A stretch of 6,571 bases of DNA, from contig JAISXE010000297.1 in the NCBI GenBank assembly GCA_031270615.1, forward strand, positions 1 to 6,571, written 5' to 3'. The notes under the pieces were generated by a model. The model made no database searches, was not told where the DNA came from, and saw nothing but the letters and a program-made list of their open reading frames with translations. The position numbers and the translations under genes are program-made. This stretch comes from Spirochaetia bacterium (GTDB lineage Bacteria; Spirochaetota; Spirochaetia; DTKZ01). Positions 5,596 through 6,571 of the stretch are shown piece after piece. Every line of letters starts with the position of its first letter. Positions within the stretch are counted from its first letter, which is position 1.

Positions 5596-6242
5596 TCAGG
5601 CAAACGGCGTTCTCCCCTCCCCGCCTCCCCCCTTAAGCCTGCCGTCTTCCAGAACGAGGACCCTGTCCGCAAGCCGCCTGGCTTCGTCCGTGTCATGCGT
5701 CACCATCACGACACTCAAGGAATGCCTGCGTGCCAGGGCGGCAAGGAGGTCCTGCATCTCCCGCCGCGTGAAAGCGTCAAGGGCGCCGAAGGGTTCGTCA
5801 AGCAGAAGAAGGCGCGGCCTGCGGATAAGGGCGCGGGCAAGCGAAACCCGCTGCGCCTGGCCGCCCGAAAGAGTCAGGGGCCAGGCCTCGGTTTTTTCGC
5901 CCAAAGCAACGGCTTCCAGCGCCTCGGGGCGGCCCCGCGCATGAGCTTCCGGTTGGGAAAGCCCATGCCGAGGCAGACGTTCTTCCAGGCGCGCAGCCAG
6001 GGGACAAGGCGCGGCTCCTGAAAACCCATCGCCAGATGGCTGTCGGCCCGCACCTCGCCGGAGGTGGCCTGCTCAAGCCCCGCGATAAGCCGCAGAAGCG
6101 TTGACTTGCCGCAGCCGGAACGGCCTATGACGCAGGCAAACTCGCCGCGCGCGAGGCTGAAATCAAGGCCCTCCAGCACCCGGAGGCCGCCGTAGGATTT
6201 GCCCAGGCCGCGCAGCAGAACCGCCTTTTCCGCCTCGCTCAT
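5596..6242 (-). pseudogene. ABC importer ATPase (SsuB/TauB/NrtD-like), frameshifted
   Basis: The ATPase would energise an importer for a small substrate such as a sulfonate, taurine or nitrate. The first frame (from ATG 6242) carries Walker A GRSGCGKST (40-48), the Q-loop Gln75 in GFQEP and NVCLGMGFPNRK, and stays in register to about residue 103. The signature LSGGQAQRVSLARAL, Walker B LLLLDEPFGALD, and the H-loop in VTHDTDEA are in another frame that ends at TGA 5598-5596. The two join smoothly if one base is restored in the C-run at 5933-5936 (GGGG on the coding strand), giving MRGGRPEALEAVALGEKTEAWP, which fits the family. All ATPase motifs are otherwise intact, so this is either a recent inactivation or a sequencing error. 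The restored product, about 215 residues, is short for SsuB. The ATG overlaps the stop of the upstream binding-protein gene (ATGA). Confidence 0.85.
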
Positions 6243-6571
6243 TTGCCGCCCGCGTCCGAAAAGTCCAGGACAAAGGCGGAAAAATCCTCCGGCGCCCGCT
6301 TGATGAAGCCGTAGTCCGCGTACTGCCGCGCCTGTTTTTCAAGGTCGCTCACGGCCTGTTTGTCCATGGGCAGAATCCGCGGCACGTCGAAAGTCTTCAT
6401 AACGCCTAGCTGCGTATCGCTCGCGCCAAACTTTTTGTAGGTGGCGGTAATGCGCGCGGGATCTTCCCTGGCCTGGGCCGCTTCGTTTCGCAGGGCAAGG
6501 TAGGCCGCGCGCAGAATTTCGGGATGCTTTTTGGCGAAGGAGGCGTTTGCGATATGGATGGACCAGTTGAG
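6239..6571 (-). CDS. ABC transporter substrate-binding protein (SsuA/TauA/NrtA-like), C-terminal part
   Basis: The last 110 residues of a periplasmic or lipoprotein binding protein, open from the window edge to TGA at 6241-6239. The sequence begins LNWSIHIANASFAKKHPEIL, followed by a helix-rich tail containing AAYLALRNEAAQAREDPARI and, near the end, QYADYGFIKRAPED. The pattern F-A-x-K-H-P-E-hydrophobic, then a helix with Ala-rich spacing and N/D-P-A-x-I, is typical of the C-terminal lobe of SsuA/TauA/NrtA-type proteins, which capture sulfonates, taurine, nitrate or pyrimidine precursors outside the cell. The signal peptide and binding-site residues are beyond the window. The stop overlaps the ATPase start by 4 bases, so the two are co-transcribed; the permease gene is presumably upstream, outside the window. 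Substrate is not determinable from this fragment. Confidence 0.75.
   Translation of the reverse strand, partial: LNWSIHIANASFAKKHPEILRAAYLALRNEAAQAREDPARITATYKKFGASDTQLGVMKTFDVPRILPMDKQAVSDLEKQARQYADYGFIKRAPEDFSAFVLDFSDAGGK

Noticed and set aside
5690..6021. Plus-strand open frames opposite the ABC ATPase
   Set aside because: The ATPase motifs on the minus strand explain this stretch; the opposite frames have no domain.

Overview
The window looks like a piece of a moderately GC-rich bacterial chromosome with compact genes separated by repeat-filled spacers. The gene set is a GpgS-type glucosyl-3-phosphoglycerate synthase, GpsA, a DUF2238/YjdF membrane protein and an SsuABC/TauABC-like transporter. 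Together with the dispersed AACCACGGA-type intergenic repeats, this would fit a spirochaete of the Treponema group, for example a gut treponeme. That assignment is an inference from gene content and style, with low to moderate confidence; no RNA gene or marker in the window fixes the taxonomy.

Layout. (1) Bases 1-77 are the 3' end of an OmpR/PhoB-type response regulator on the + strand. (2) Bases 78-609 have no convincing gene. They hold two copies of a 205-bp repeat (about 94% identical over the first 115 bp) rich in inverted repeats, a 13-bp perfect hairpin, a 22-bp perfect hairpin, and a TATAAT box just before the next gene. (3) Bases 610-2792 (+) form a two-gene operon: an M20-fold peptidase-like protein lacking the usual histidine metal ligands, overlapping by 4 bases with gpgS. 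(4) A 294-bp spacer between convergent genes carries copies of the ACGGA repeat in both orientations. (5) gpsA (-) occupies 3087-4157. (6) Bases 4158-4602 are non-coding, with several 3-nt-loop hairpins, a 49-bp-period direct repeat and a 13-bp inverted repeat bracketing another ACGGA repeat. (7) Bases 4603-5418 (-) encode a DUF2238 membrane protein with a 69-codon in-frame tandem duplication. (8) Bases 5596-6571 (-) hold the 3' part of an ABC importer operon: the C-terminus of a substrate-binding protein, then an ATPase gene broken by an apparent 1-base deletion in a run of four C.

How the genes work together. GpgS joins 3-phosphoglycerate to a nucleotide-activated glucose, the first step to the compatible solute glucosylglycerate; the phosphatase for the second step is not in the window. 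GpsA makes sn-glycerol 3-phosphate for phospholipids and is transcribed separately. The ABC genes resemble importers for sulfonates, taurine, nitrate or similar small molecules, but the substrate cannot be read from this fragment.

No defence system, CRISPR array, phage or transposase gene was seen. The most unusual content is structural: the in-frame duplication in the membrane protein, the degenerate active site of the M20-like protein, the frameshifted ATPase, and a class of palindromes with different arms but the same 3-nt-loop design.
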